This document shows positions 48,090 to 59,583 of a DNA stretch of 64,000 bases, piece after piece; the stretch's first letter is position 1; the number at the start of each line of letters is the position of its first letter. The notes beneath the pieces are model-generated. The model was not told the origin of the DNA and did no database searches. It worked only from the letters and a program-made list of their open reading frames with translations. The stretch is from Thermosipho melanesiensis BI429 (GTDB lineage: Bacteria > Thermotogota > Thermotogae > Thermotogales > Fervidobacteriaceae). The DNA lies in assembly GCF_000016905.1 (NCBI RefSeq), contig NC_009616.1, positions 1,364,001 through 1,428,000 on the forward strand, written 5' to 3'. The translations under genes and the position numbers were made by a program.

Positions 48090-49304
48090 ATGTTTTTGGT
48101 AATATTTTTCGTAAGTTTAATAGGGGCGTTAATTGCCCCTATTTTTTCTATTTCCAAACTATTTTTATTTCTGCCATTCTTATTTTGGAAAAACAAACGG
48201 TTGTTTTTCACAGTATTTTTGTTTTTAGTTATAAATTTTTATGGAGGAATAAATATTTCCGGAGATTTTGAGTTTGTGGGGAAGGTAATTCAAACAAGTG
48301 ACAGTTATTCACTTGTTTTTGGAAAAGTTTATTACAATGGAAAATGGATTTTTCCAAGAATGTTGGTAGGTGTTAATGAAGAAATACCTTTAGGTGATAT
48401 TGTTTACTATTATGGAGAAATAAATTATGAAAAATTCTCTTACCCAAAAGTAAAGTTAGAAAAAAATAGGGTGATTGTCTCACCCTATTTTTCAGTCTTT
48501 AGAACTATTTATTTAACGTCAGAAAACTTTAGAAAAAAACTTTTGAACTACAATGAAATATATTATGGATTATTTGGTGGAAAGGTAAAGGATAAATATT
48601 TAAAAGAAAGTGGTTTATATCATTTTTTTAGCATATCTGGTCTTCACATATCAATAATTTATGTGTTTCTTGTTTTGCTTTTTTCAAGTTTTAGTTTTCA
48701 GAAATATATTGCACTAATTTTTTCGTTTTTATTTGTTGTTGCTACAGGACTAAACTTGCCAACAATTAGAGCATTCTTGCTTTTATTTTTTTCAAATGTC
48801 CTTGAAAATAAAAAGTACAGTAAAGTTGATATATTGTGTTTAATTGGTATCGTTTTTTTGTTTTTGGAACCGTCTTTGGCATTTTCTCTTTCTTTTTATA
48901 TGAGTTTTTTTAGTACTCTTGGAATTTTGCTTGTTGAAAATAAATTTTTAAAATCAGTTTCTGCTTTTTTAGGTAGTGCACCATTTTTAGCATTATTTTC
49001 AAGTGTAAATATTTTTTCGATCTTAGGGACTTTTTTACTAGTTATTCCATTTCAAATTTTACTTGTAGTTGTATTTGTATCATTTTTTTTGGATCTTTTG
49101 TGTTTGACAACTTTTTCGGAATTTTTGCTTACTTTGTTTAATCCTTTAACAATATTTGTGGAGAATGTTGCTATATTTTTTTCAAAAATGCCAAAAATTC
49201 CCGGTGGTATTTTTGCTTATTTTTTTCTAGAACTTTTTTTCTTTGTCTTTTTGCTACATTTTGGGCATATTCCATATATTTTGAAGTCAAAATCTTCAAA
49301 TTGA
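48090..49304 (+). CDS. comEC: ComEC/Rec2-family competence protein, channel domain only
   Basis: A 404-residue membrane protein. It has two N-terminal helices, a short OB-like segment (FVGKVIQTSDSYSLVFGKVY) and the competence domain with LYHFFSISGLHISIIYVF, LPTIRAFLLLFFSN and LSFYMSFFSTLGILL. The C-terminal metallo-beta-lactamase domain of full ComEC is missing. ComEC carries single-stranded DNA into the cell. I prefer ATG 48090 over GTG 48081, because GGTG lies 8 bases before it. Its last 88 bases overlap the convergent Fur-family gene. Confidence 0.83.
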   Translation: MFLVIFFVSLIGALIAPIFSISKLFLFLPFLFWKNKRLFFTVFLFLVINFYGGINISGDFEFVGKVIQTSDSYSLVFGKVYYNGKWIFPRMLVGVNEEIPLGDIVYYYGEINYEKFSYPKVKLEKNRVIVSPYFSVFRTIYLTSENFRKKLLNYNEIYYGLFGGKVKDKYLKESGLYHFFSISGLHISIIYVFLVLLFSSFSFQKYIALIFSFLFVVATGLNLPTIRAFLLLFFSNVLENKKYSKVDILCLIGIVFLFLEPSLAFSLSFYMSFFSTLGILLVENKFLKSVSAFLGSAPFLALFSSVNIFSILGTFLLVIPFQILLVVVFVSFFLDLLCLTTFSEFLLTLFNPLTIFVENVAIFFSKMPKIPGGIFAYFFLELFFFVFLLHFGHIPYILKSKSSN

Positions 49305-49669
49305 AACCCTTTTTCTGCTAATTCCTTTTTAATTAAGTTAAGATGTTTTTCTTCTATTTCATATATCTTCCCACATACGTTGCAAATAAAATGATGATGC
49401 ATTTTTTCTTTTTTTGCTAATTCATATCTATATATGCCATCGCCAAAGTCTATTTTCTTTAAAAGACCGAAACTTACTAGAAGTTCTATTGTTCTGTAAA
49501 CAGTTGCTTTGCTAACGGTATGTTTATTTGAAAAGAGAATTCTGTACACATCTTCTGCTCCTAAATGTTTAGATTCGTTATCCATAAATACCTTTAAAAC
49601 TAATTCCCTTTGTGGAGTCATTCTATACTTTTTATTTTTTAATTCTTTTTTTAGTGTTTCAATATACAT
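49217..49669 (-). CDS. Fur-family metal- or peroxide-responsive regulator
   Basis: A 150-residue Fur-superfamily protein: RMTPQRELVLKVF, a winged helix (SKATVYRTIELLVSFGLLKKI), and HHHFICNVCGKIYEI plus ICPKC as the structural zinc site (two CxxC pairs). Whether it senses iron, zinc or peroxide cannot be told. The last 29 codons, including ICPKC, overlap the comEC 3' end on the opposite strand. It follows nusA by 15 bases. Confidence 0.9.
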   Translation of the reverse strand: MYIETLKKELKNKKYRMTPQRELVLKVFMDNESKHLGAEDVYRILFSNKHTVSKATVYRTIELLVSFGLLKKIDFGDGIYRYELAKKEKMHHHFICNVCGKIYEIEEKHLNLIKKELAEKGFQFEDFDFKIYGICPKCSKKTKKKSSRKK

Positions 49670-49684
49670 ATTTTTCCTCCTTTG

Positions 49685-50719
49685 TTATACATTCATTAAA
49701 GGTTTTATGTCAATTTTCCAACCAGTTAATTTTGCTGCAAGCCTTGCATTTTGTCCGCCTTTTCCAATAGCAAGAGATAATTGGGTAGGAGGTACAATTA
49801 TCCTTGATGCCTTATTTTCTGGATCGAGAATTTCAACTTCAACAACATTTGCAGGCTGAAGAGCACTAGCAATTAATTCTTTTGGATCGTCTGACCACTT
49901 TATAATATCTAGCTTTTCGCCTTTTAGTTCTCTTAGTATTGCAGCTATTCTCACACCTTCTTCTCCAATACACGCACCTACAGGATCCACTTTTGGGTTG
50001 TTTGATTTTACAGCCACTTTTGTTCTTATACCTGGTTCTCTAACAATTTTTACTATCTCAACTACTTTAGACTCTATCTCAGGCACTTCAAGTTCTAAAA
50101 GGCCTTTTATAAACTCTTCATTTATCCTTGTTACAAGTATTTTTGGACCTTTTTTATCTTTTTTTACGTCTTTTACATAAACTTTTATAAGTGACGCGGG
50201 CTCTATGGTTTCACCAGGAATCCATTCTTTTTTTGGGAGTCGAGTCTCTAATTTTCCAATTCTTATATCAGCCCATTCTTTTGTTATTCTAATAACTTCA
50301 GCTGTTGTAATTTTTCCAGCAAGTTCAGAGTATTTTTCAAATTGTTTTTCTTTTTCGATCTCTCTAATTCTTTGAATTAATACTTGTTTTGCTGTTTGTG
50401 CTGCAATTCTTCCGAATTTTTTAACGTTGATTCTTTTTCTTATAGTATCCCCAATTTTTGCATTAGAGCTTATCTTTAATGCATCTTCTAATGAAATCTG
50501 TGTTGTTTCTTTTTCTACTTTATCAACTACTTCTAAAAGTTGATAAAGTTCAATTTCACCTGTTTGCCTATTAATAGTAATTTCGACGTTTTTTTCACCG
50601 CCAAAATCTTTTTTGTAAGCACTTACTAATGCTTTTTCAATAATGGGAATTATTTCATCAACTTTTATACCTTTTTCTTCCTCAAGTTGTTCTAAAGCTT
50701 GTAAAAAGTCTAAATTCAT
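49685..50719 (-). CDS. nusA: Transcription termination/antitermination protein NusA
   Basis: A 344-residue NusA with N-terminal RNAP-binding domain, S1 domain (GKITTAEVIRITKEWADIRIG) and two KH domains (ARPGVR-type region VREPGIRTKVAVKS, DPVGACIGEEGVRI and AIGKGGQNARLAAKLTGW). It lacks acidic repeats, as in most non-gamma bacteria. It follows rimP by 12 bases. Confidence 0.95.
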   Translation of the reverse strand: MNLDFLQALEQLEEEKGIKVDEIIPIIEKALVSAYKKDFGGEKNVEITINRQTGEIELYQLLEVVDKVEKETTQISLEDALKISSNAKIGDTIRKRINVKKFGRIAAQTAKQVLIQRIREIEKEKQFEKYSELAGKITTAEVIRITKEWADIRIGKLETRLPKKEWIPGETIEPASLIKVYVKDVKKDKKGPKILVTRINEEFIKGLLELEVPEIESKVVEIVKIVREPGIRTKVAVKSNNPKVDPVGACIGEEGVRIAAILRELKGEKLDIIKWSDDPKELIASALQPANVVEVEILDPENKASRIIVPPTQLSLAIGKGGQNARLAAKLTGWKIDIKPLMNV

Positions 50720-50731
50720 ACTTTTCCCCTC

Positions 50732-51175
50732 CTAAATGTCTATTTCTAAATTTGCTTTCTTTATTTCTTCAAATTTAAATTCTATAAACTTTCCGTCAGT
50801 TTCAAATGTTATTATATTATCTACAACATTTTTTATGTAACCGATATAAGTATTTTCCCTTGTTTTAATTTTTGCTTTTTTTCCTGTGAATCTTTCAAAG
50901 TCCTTAACATTTCTAAGTGGTCTATTTAAACCAGGTGAAGACACAGTTAAGTAATACTTATTTGGTATTATATTAATTTTATCTAATTCAAATTCAAGTT
51001 TTCTTGAAACGTTTTCACAATCCTTAGTACTAATGTAATCATAAGGATTATCAATTATTATTTCTAAAAACCATCTTCCGGATTTGTTGTAATATTTGAC
51101 ATCGAATAATTCAAGGTGGAATTCTTCACATATTTTTTGTGCAATATCTTTAACTTGTGATACTATGTCTTTCAT
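50732..51175 (-). CDS. rimP: Ribosome maturation factor RimP
   Basis: Needed for 30S subunit maturation. The 147-residue protein has FHLELFDVKYYNKSGRWFLEIIID, DCENVSRKLEFELD, YYLTVSSPGLNRPL and the C-terminal SH3-like domain. It has GAGGTGAT as its ribosome site. There is no clear promoter between it and the tRNA-Ser gene upstream. Confidence 0.93.
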   Translation of the reverse strand: MKDIVSQVKDIAQKICEEFHLELFDVKYYNKSGRWFLEIIIDNPYDYISTKDCENVSRKLEFELDKINIIPNKYYLTVSSPGLNRPLRNVKDFERFTGKKAKIKTRENTYIGYIKNVVDNIITFETDGKFIEFKFEEIKKANLEIDI

Positions 51176-51201
51176 GTTATCACCTCACCTAAACAAATAT
51201 T

Positions 51202-51227
51202 AAACCGGGACAACAGTGTCCCGGTTT
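51202..51227 (-). terminator. Hairpin between tRNA-Ser(GGA) and rimP
   Basis: An 11-base-pair stem, AAACCGGGACA (51202-51212) with TGTCCCGGTTT (51217-51227), and a loop of 4. On the minus strand it is followed by TTTAATATTTGTTT, a broken T-run, so it may terminate only part of the transcripts and let rimP-nusA be read. The plus side has a cleaner T-run (to 51230), but I see no plus-strand gene that would need it. Confidence 0.7.
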
Positions 51228-51229
51228 TT

Positions 51230-51320
51230 TGGCGGAGAGGGTGGGATTTGAACCCACGGACGCCTTGTGGGCGTCACACGCTCTCCAGGCGTGCGCCTTC
51301 GACCTCTCGGCCACCTCTCC
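51230..51320 (-). tRNA. tRNA-Ser (anticodon GGA)
   Basis: A 91-base serine tRNA. Acceptor GGAGAGG pairs with CCTCTCC, followed by discriminator G and an encoded CCA. The anticodon loop CTGGAGA gives anticodon GGA on a CACGC/GCGTG stem. The long variable arm (GACGCC...GGCGTC) and the TTCAAAT T-loop are as expected. Confidence 0.97.
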
Positions 51321-51338
51321 AAGAAATAACCAATTAGA

Positions 51339-51366
51339 ATTTTATCACAAATTTGAGATTTTGCAA
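51339..51366 (-). promoter_or_regulatory. Promoter of tRNA-Ser(GGA) and likely of rimP-nusA-fur
   Basis: On the minus strand TTGCAA (51361-51366), a 16-base spacer ending in TGA, then TAAAAT (51339-51344). The tRNA 5' end lies 18 bases downstream. It is divergent from the cupin promoter. Confidence 0.75.
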
Positions 51367-51390
51367 TACCCTTTTTGTTTTTGGTTAATG

Positions 51391-51399
51391 TGATATAAT
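51391..51399 (+). promoter_or_regulatory. Extended -10 promoter of the cupin-to-TolB series
   Basis: TGATATAAT at 51391-51399 with weak -35 sequence. The cupin start is 19 bases downstream, with GGAGGTGG as the ribosome site. Confidence 0.6.
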
Positions 51400-51418
51400 A
51401 TTTTTTGGAGGTGGAAAT

Positions 51419-51688
51419 ATGGAAGTTAAGATAAAAAAGCCTTCTTTAGAAGAATTAGAAGAATTAAAAGTAAAAGAATGGCCGATTTGGACTAAAGAAA
51501 AATCGGAGTTTGATTGGTATTACGATGAAACAGAAATTTGTTATTTTTTAGAAGGGGAAGTTGAGGTTGAGACAAAAGAAGGAAAAATATATAAAATTGG
51601 AAAAGGGGATCTTGTGGAGTTTCCAAAAGGTTTATCTTGTACCTGGAGGGTAAAAAAACCTGTTAAAAAACATTATAACTTTATATAA
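51419..51688 (+). CDS. Small cupin protein (TM1112-like)
   Basis: An 89-residue single cupin barrel: KEWPIWTKEKSEFDWYYDE, ICYFLEGEVEVETKEGK and GDLVEFPKGLSCTWRV. It closely resembles T. maritima TM1112, whose structure is known but whose function is not. The usual metal histidines are largely replaced, so metal binding is doubtful. It is the first gene of a long plus-strand series. Confidence 0.85.
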   Translation: MEVKIKKPSLEELEELKVKEWPIWTKEKSEFDWYYDETEICYFLEGEVEVETKEGKIYKIGKGDLVEFPKGLSCTWRVKKPVKKHYNFI

Positions 51689-51710
51689 CTTTCAAAAGGG
51701 GGAGGTTTCT

Positions 51711-54193
<2,483 letters not shown>

Positions 54194-54724
54194 ATGAGAA
54201 AGATTATGGAACAAGATGATATTAGAAGGTCTTTAATGAGAATTTCTCACGAAATTTTGGAAAAAAATAGAGGAGCAAATGATATAGTATTACTTGGAAT
54301 ATTTACAAGAGGGTATTATCTTGCAAAAAGAATAGCTGAAAATATTAAAAAAATAGAAAGTAAGAAGGTTGAGGTTGGTGGACTTGATGTTGGTCCTTTT
54401 AGAGATGATGATAAAAAGACGGAAATTGATAAAAGTGAGATAAATTTTAGTGTAGAAAACAAGGTAGTGGTTTTAGTTGATGATGTTTTATTTACGGGAC
54501 GAACGGTGAGGGCAGCAATGGACGCAATTACAAATAGGGGAAGGCCTAAGCGTATACAACTTTCGGTTCTTGTGGATAGAGGGCATAGGGAATTTCCCAT
54601 TAGACCTGATTATGTGGGAAAGAATATTCCAAGTTCAAAAAAAAGGGAATTGGTTAAGGTAAAGATAAAAGAAGTTGATGGAGAAGATGCTGTATATGTT
54701 TTTAGCAAGGAGGAGATGGCGTGA
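54194..54724 (+). CDS. pyrR: PyrR-family pyrimidine regulator/uracil PRTase
   Basis: A 176-residue type I phosphoribosyltransferase. The PRPP motif is [21 protein letters not shown] at about 93-113. [17 protein letters not shown] is the PyrR-specific motif. PyrR attenuates pyr operons in Gram-positives; no pyr genes are nearby here. It starts immediately after the previous stop and overlaps glmM by 4 bases. Confidence 0.9.
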
Positions 54725-56007
54725 AACTTTTTGGTACAGATGGAATTAGAGGAATTGTAAATGAATTTTTAACGCCTGAGATTGCTTTTAGGCTTGGAAA
54801 TGTGTTAGGAAATATGGTTGATAAGAAGATCTTTATTGCTAAAGATACAAGAGCATCAGGTGATATGTTAGAGGAAGCTTTGGTTGCGGGGATAACTTCT
54901 GCGGGGGTTGATGCATATAAATGTGGAGTGTTAACTACTCCAGCTCTTGCATTAATAACTAGATTGGAAAATGCAGCGGGTGTAATGATTTCTGCATCAC
55001 ATAATCCGCCTGAATATAACGGCTTGAAGGTGTTGATGAGGGGATATAAACTTCCTGATGATATTGAAGAACGTATAGAAAGAGAGATGGAAAAAATAAG
55101 ATACTGCGAGTATAAAAGTGTTGGCAAAGTTATAGAGTATGATTTTGCAAGTGAAGAATATTTTGAGTATATAAAAAAGCAATATAGTTTTCTTGATTTA
55201 AGTGGAATAAAACTGGTAGTTGATGTTGCAAATGGTGCTACATATAAGCTAAATCCACAAATATTGGAATATTTTGGAGCAAAACTTGAAGTAGTGAATG
55301 ATAGACCAGATGGTTTTAACATTAATAGAGATTGTGGTTCAACACATCCTGAAAATGTAAAAAAAAATATTACTGGTAGTAAAATTGCTGTTTTGTACGA
55401 TGGAGATGGAGATAGATGTATATTTGTAGATGAAAAAGGGGAAGAGTTTCATGGAGATAAGATATTGGGGATTACCGCAATAGATTTGAAAAAGGAAAAT
55501 AGATTGAAAAAAAATAATGTTGTTTTAACTATCCTTTCTAATATGGGGCTTGAAGAGTTTTTGAAAAATAACGAAATTAACGTTGTAAGAACAAAAGTAG
55601 GCGATAGATATATTTTAGAAGAAATGTTAAAGAATGATTATACATTAGGCGGAGAAAGAAGTGGACATATTATTTATCGTGACAAGAGTACTACCGGTGA
55701 TGGGTTGATAACTACGTTGGAAGTTTTGAGTTCTTTAGTTAAAAGTGGTTTAACATTGCATGATTTATCCAACAGAATACCAGACTACCCACAGGTGATG
55801 GTTAATGTTGAGGTGAAGAATAAAGAAATTTATAAAAATAAAAAAGTGTTTTCATTAATGAAAAGTATAAAAGATTACAGAGTAATTATTAGACCTTCAG
55901 GCACAGAGCCTGTAATAAGGGTTCTAGTTGAAGGTCCAGACTTAGAAAAAATTACCGATATAGCCAATAAATTCTATGAGTTAATTAAAGAACTAGATAA
56001 GGAGTGA
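54721..56007 (+). CDS. glmM: Phosphoglucosamine mutase
   Basis: Converts GlcN-6-P to GlcN-1-P for UDP-GlcNAc and peptidoglycan. At 428 residues it begins [13 protein letters not shown] and has the phosphoserine loop [12 protein letters not shown], metal site DGDGDR and sugar loop GGERSGHI. The C-terminal [11 protein letters not shown] binds phosphate. Start GTG at 54721. Confidence 0.95.
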
Positions 56008-56011
56008 TAAA

Positions 56012-56317
56012 ATGGCAAAAGTAACTGAAGATATGGTTTGGAATAAACTCAAAGAGGTTATTGATTTTGAAATAGGATTAGATGTTGTTTCACTAGGATT
56101 GGTTTACGAGGTAAAAGTAGATGAGAAAGACAATGTATTTGTATTGATGACTATGACAACCCCTATGTGCCCTTTGGCTGGAATGATTTTACAAGATGCA
56201 GAAGCAAAATTGAGAGAAATAGAAGGAGTAAATGATGTAAAGGTAGAATTAACTTTTGATCCTCCATGGACTCCTGATAGAGTTGATCCAAATGTAAGAG
56301 CTCAACTTGGTATATGA
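56012..56317 (+). CDS. MIP18/SufT-like iron-sulfur assembly protein
   Basis: A 101-residue MIP18-family (DUF59) protein. It has a TTPMCPLAGMI motif with the conserved cysteine and FDPPWTPDRV near the end, like T. maritima TM0487. Family members help Fe-S cluster assembly; here that is inferred. It overlaps prmC by 4 bases. Confidence 0.85.
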   Translation: MAKVTEDMVWNKLKEVIDFEIGLDVVSLGLVYEVKVDEKDNVFVLMTMTTPMCPLAGMILQDAEAKLREIEGVNDVKVELTFDPPWTPDRVDPNVRAQLGI

Positions 56318-57099
56318 AAGTTTTTGAAGTTGTAAGGATTTTTAGAGAAAATGGGCTTCCAGAATCGGAAGCCTATATTGTATTGAAATATTTAACTGGA
56401 AAACCAAAAGAATTTTTTATTGCACACCCTGAATATGAGTTAAAAGAGGTTGGTTTAATTGATTTAATTAATTTAAGATTAAAAAGATATCCCTTGTCTT
56501 ATATAACTAGGGAAAAGGGATTTTTTAAAAGAAATTTTTATGTAGAAGAAGGAGTTTTGATTCCAAGGCCTGAAACTGAAATGTTAGTAGAAATTACAAT
56601 TGATTTGATTAAGAAGAATAAAATAAGGAAAATTGCCGAAGTTGGAGTTGGGAGTGGAGCAATAATTATTTCTATACTTTTGAATACAGATTGTACTGGA
56701 TATGCGACTGATATATCTGAAAAGGCAATAAAAGTTTCTAAAATAAATGCAAAAAGGTATGGTGTCGAAGGTAGATTGAAGATAGTAAAAGGTAGTTATT
56801 TAGAACCATTTTTGAGAAAATGGGATGAAATAGAACTTATTGTTTCTAATCCTCCTTATGTAAGATTAGATGCAACTCTTGATTTGGAGGTTGGATATGA
56901 GCCGAAGGAAGCGTTGTATGGAGGAAAAGATGGGTTAGATTTTTACAGGAATTTTCTGAAAATGTATGATTTCTCTGGTAAAATAGTAGTTATGGAAATT
57001 GGTCATGATCAAGGGGAATGGTTTAAAAGAAAGGGTTGGGAAGTTATTAAAGACTATTCAGGCCAGGATAGAATAGTAATAAAGGATTTTCGGAGGTGA
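56314..57099 (+). CDS. prmC: Release-factor glutamine methyltransferase PrmC
   Basis: Methylates the GGQ glutamine of release factors such as RF1 (prfA, also in this window). The 261-residue enzyme has an N-terminal helical domain, [13 protein letters not shown] motif [14 protein letters not shown] and catalytic NPPYV. It overlaps rplI's upstream region slightly. Confidence 0.92.
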   Translation: MKVFEVVRIFRENGLPESEAYIVLKYLTGKPKEFFIAHPEYELKEVGLIDLINLRLKRYPLSYITREKGFFKRNFYVEEGVLIPRPETEMLVEITIDLIKKNKIRKIAEVGVGSGAIIISILLNTDCTGYATDISEKAIKVSKINAKRYGVEGRLKIVKGSYLEPFLRKWDEIELIVSNPPYVRLDATLDLEVGYEPKEALYGGKDGLDFYRNFLKMYDFSGKIVVMEIGHDQGEWFKRKGWEVIKDYSGQDRIVIKDFRR

Positions 57100-57104
57100 A
57101 TGGA

Positions 57105-57560
57105 ATGAAGGTAGTATTGTTAAAGGATGTTTCAAAAATAGGAAAAAAGGGAGAAATAAAAAATGTTTCAGATGGTTATGCGAGAAATTATTTAATTCCT
57201 AAAGGTTTAGCGTTAGAAGCAACACCAAGAGTCTTAAAAAGGTTGGAAGCTGAAAAAAGGAAAAAGGAGGAAGAGAAAATTCAAATTAAAACTCAAAATG
57301 AAGAGCTATTAAAGATGTTAAAAAAGTTTCTATATAAGATACCGGTAAAAGCTGGAGAAAGTGGGAAATTATTTGGGGCATTAACGAATTCCGATATAGC
57401 AAAAGCAGTTGAAAAAATTGCAGATGTTAATATTGACAAGAAGTTTATAGTTTTGGAAAAACCTATAAAGGAAATTGGTATGTATGATGTGTTAGTAAGA
57501 TTGCCTGAAGGTGTTTCTGGAAAAATAAAAGTAGAGGTTATTCAGGAGGGTAAAAATTGA
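57105..57560 (+). CDS. rplI: 50S ribosomal protein L9
   Basis: A 151-residue protein with [17 protein letters not shown] and [15 protein letters not shown] (the L9 signature), a central helix and a C-terminal domain ([16 protein letters not shown]). Start ATG 57105 has GGAGGTG 7 bases before it; GTG at 57096 falls in that site. It is not next to rpsR/rpsF, as it would be in many bacteria. Confidence 0.95.
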   Translation: MKVVLLKDVSKIGKKGEIKNVSDGYARNYLIPKGLALEATPRVLKRLEAEKRKKEEEKIQIKTQNEELLKMLKKFLYKIPVKAGESGKLFGALTNSDIAKAVEKIADVNIDKKFIVLEKPIKEIGMYDVLVRLPEGVSGKIKVEVIQEGKN

Positions 57561-58396
57561 ACGTAATAGCATATTCAAAGGCATTATATACAACTTGGAT
57601 ATATTATTCACCTGAGCGGATTTTGTTTGATGCAGGTGAAGCTGTATCTACGTTGTTGAATAATAAAGTTTATGCAATTAAGCATGTTTTTTTAACACAT
57701 GGTCACGTTGATCATATTTCTGGATTGTGGTCGCTTGTTAATACAAGAAACAATGCAATGGGGGATAGAGAAAAAGCATTAAATATATATTATCCAAAAG
57801 GAAATAGAAGTATAGAAGAATATTTGAAGTTTATAAAAAAAATGAATTCAGATTTAAAATTTCAGTTGAATACATTTTCTGTTGAAGAGGGAGAAAAAAT
57901 AATATTAAGGGATAAAAATCCCAGAAAGTTTGTTATACCTTTTAGAGTGGCACATACGTATAACGAAAAAAGTTTTGGATATCATCTTTTTGAAGAAAGA
58001 AAGAAATTGAAAAAAGAATTCTTAAGTTTAGAGCAAGATAAACTAGCTTTATTAGCAAAGGAGTACGGTAGTGATTATTTAACAGAAAATATAGAGAAAA
58101 AAATTCTTACTATTTCTGGAGATACGTATCTTTTAAAAAAAGAAGATGTGTTAGATACGGAAATTTTATTTCATGAATGTACTTTTTTCAGGAAAGAAGA
58201 TAGAAAATATAAAAATCATGCGGTGTTAGAGGATATATTAAAGCTTGTAAAAGGAACAAGTATCAAAAAATTGATTTTGTACCATATTTCTGGAAGGTAT
58301 GGGAGAAGACCTGAGAAGTTTTTAGAGGAGTATAAAGAAGAAATAAATGGAATTGAAGTGTTTATAGTAAAACCAGATAAGATTTTCAAATTGTGA
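57557..58396 (+). CDS. rnz: Ribonuclease Z, short Thermotoga type
   Basis: tRNA 3' endonuclease. The 279-residue metallo-beta-lactamase protein has [15 protein letters not shown] as motif II, followed by [20 protein letters not shown] and FHECTF, and ends with YHISGRY. Size and motif fit T. maritima tRNase Z, which cuts after the encoded CCA rather than before it (known from work on that enzyme). Start TTG at 57557 overlaps the rplI stop. Confidence 0.88.
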   Translation: MNVIAYSKALYTTWIYYSPERILFDAGEAVSTLLNNKVYAIKHVFLTHGHVDHISGLWSLVNTRNNAMGDREKALNIYYPKGNRSIEEYLKFIKKMNSDLKFQLNTFSVEEGEKIILRDKNPRKFVIPFRVAHTYNEKSFGYHLFEERKKLKKEFLSLEQDKLALLAKEYGSDYLTENIEKKILTISGDTYLLKKEDVLDTEILFHECTFFRKEDRKYKNHAVLEDILKLVKGTSIKKLILYHISGRYGRRPEKFLEEYKEEINGIEVFIVKPDKIFKL

Positions 58397-58407
58397 AGGG
58401 ATGCGAT

Positions 58408-59583
58408 ATGGAAAGGTATTTATTCTTAAGTGATTTGCATGTGGGAGACGGTAGAAGAAAGGATGATTTTGAACAAGATTATTATTTTGAAAAGTTAATC
58501 AAGGATTTTTCTGAAAATCCTAATGTTACTTTATTTATAGTGGGTGATGTTTTTGAATTTGTAGAGAGCGAGTTAACTTTGGAAATAGATTTGGATAATT
58601 ATGAAAAGGATGTCGAGAATCTTTCAGCTGATATTATTGATGAATATGAAAAAAGTCATCCGCTTGTTTTTTCCGCACTTAGGAAAATTGGAAAGAGAGG
58701 AAAGATCTATTACATAGTGGGAAACCATGACTATTATATTTTTAAAAATAAAAAACTTTTGGAAAGGTTATTGGAAAAGATACCTAATTTGCAAGTGTTA
58801 CCGTATTATTATAACGAAAAATTGAAATTATTTGTTGTTCATGGTAACCAATTTGATCCGGTAAATAATTTTTCTATTGAAAAAGAGACGGGGAAATTAG
58901 TTCCACCACTTGGAGAGTATATTGTAAAGTATATGATGAAAAATTTTGATTCCAGTGTTAAGGTTCCTAAACAGATAGCAAAGGATTATGATAATGTGAG
59001 ACCAACTTTGGATTTATTTGATTGGTTTGAGGTTATTTCGAAAAAGTATGATATTGGTATTGATTTGTTAAGATTTTGGATAGATGAATTTTTAAATATG
59101 ATGAAAACTAAAGAGGCAAAAAAGTGGATGAAAACTAACTATCCATTTTGGAGTATGTTTTCGAAGATATTTTTAAATAATTTTGGCGGAATAAAGTTTG
59201 GGGAGCTCTTAGTAAGGATTATTATGAACTTTAGAACCTTGAAAAAAACAGATTATTTGTTGAAAAAGGCTAAAAGAATATTGAATAACAAAATAGATTT
59301 GGAAAAGTATATGGTGGGATATAATTTCAAACACGATGTTGGGGGTGTTGATGGAATAATAATGGGACATATTCACAAACATAATTTTAAGGTATTTAAT
59401 ATGCCTGAATCGCCAAAGTTTTATATAAATTGTGGTTCTTGGAAACCAGTTGTTGAAAGAATTAAGGGTAAGGTATTTCATAAGAAAAACGAGTTGTTTT
59501 ATGCGGTTTTAAATGTGGGAAAAGATGTTGAGATAATCACATCAACGGTTAGCATGTTAAAAAAACGGGAAGTGATATTTTGA
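58408..59583 (+). CDS. Metallophosphoesterase (LpxH-like superfamily)
   Basis: A 391-residue calcineurin-like phosphoesterase. It has FLSDLHVGDG, VGDVFE, VGNHDYYIF, VVHGNQFD and MGHIHKHN, a full two-metal site. The central ~100 residues are an extra helical region. LpxH-like proteins act on UDP-diacylglucosamine, but the substrate here is unknown. ATG 58408 with AAGGGATG is preferred over GTG 58393. Confidence 0.85.
   Translation: MERYLFLSDLHVGDGRRKDDFEQDYYFEKLIKDFSENPNVTLFIVGDVFEFVESELTLEIDLDNYEKDVENLSADIIDEYEKSHPLVFSALRKIGKRGKIYYIVGNHDYYIFKNKKLLERLLEKIPNLQVLPYYYNEKLKLFVVHGNQFDPVNNFSIEKETGKLVPPLGEYIVKYMMKNFDSSVKVPKQIAKDYDNVRPTLDLFDWFEVISKKYDIGIDLLRFWIDEFLNMMKTKEAKKWMKTNYPFWSMFSKIFLNNFGGIKFGELLVRIIMNFRTLKKTDYLLKKAKRILNNKIDLEKYMVGYNFKHDVGGVDGIIMGHIHKHNFKVFNMPESPKFYINCGSWKPVVERIKGKVFHKKNELFYAVLNVGKDVEIITSTVSMLKKREVIF

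Noticed and set aside
49305-49330. Terminator between comEC and the Fur-family gene
   Set aside because: No stem-loop with a T-run is visible in the overlap.
51202-51230. Plus-strand terminator at 51202-51230
   Set aside because: There is no plus-strand gene upstream for it to serve; the minus-strand role before rimP is more likely.
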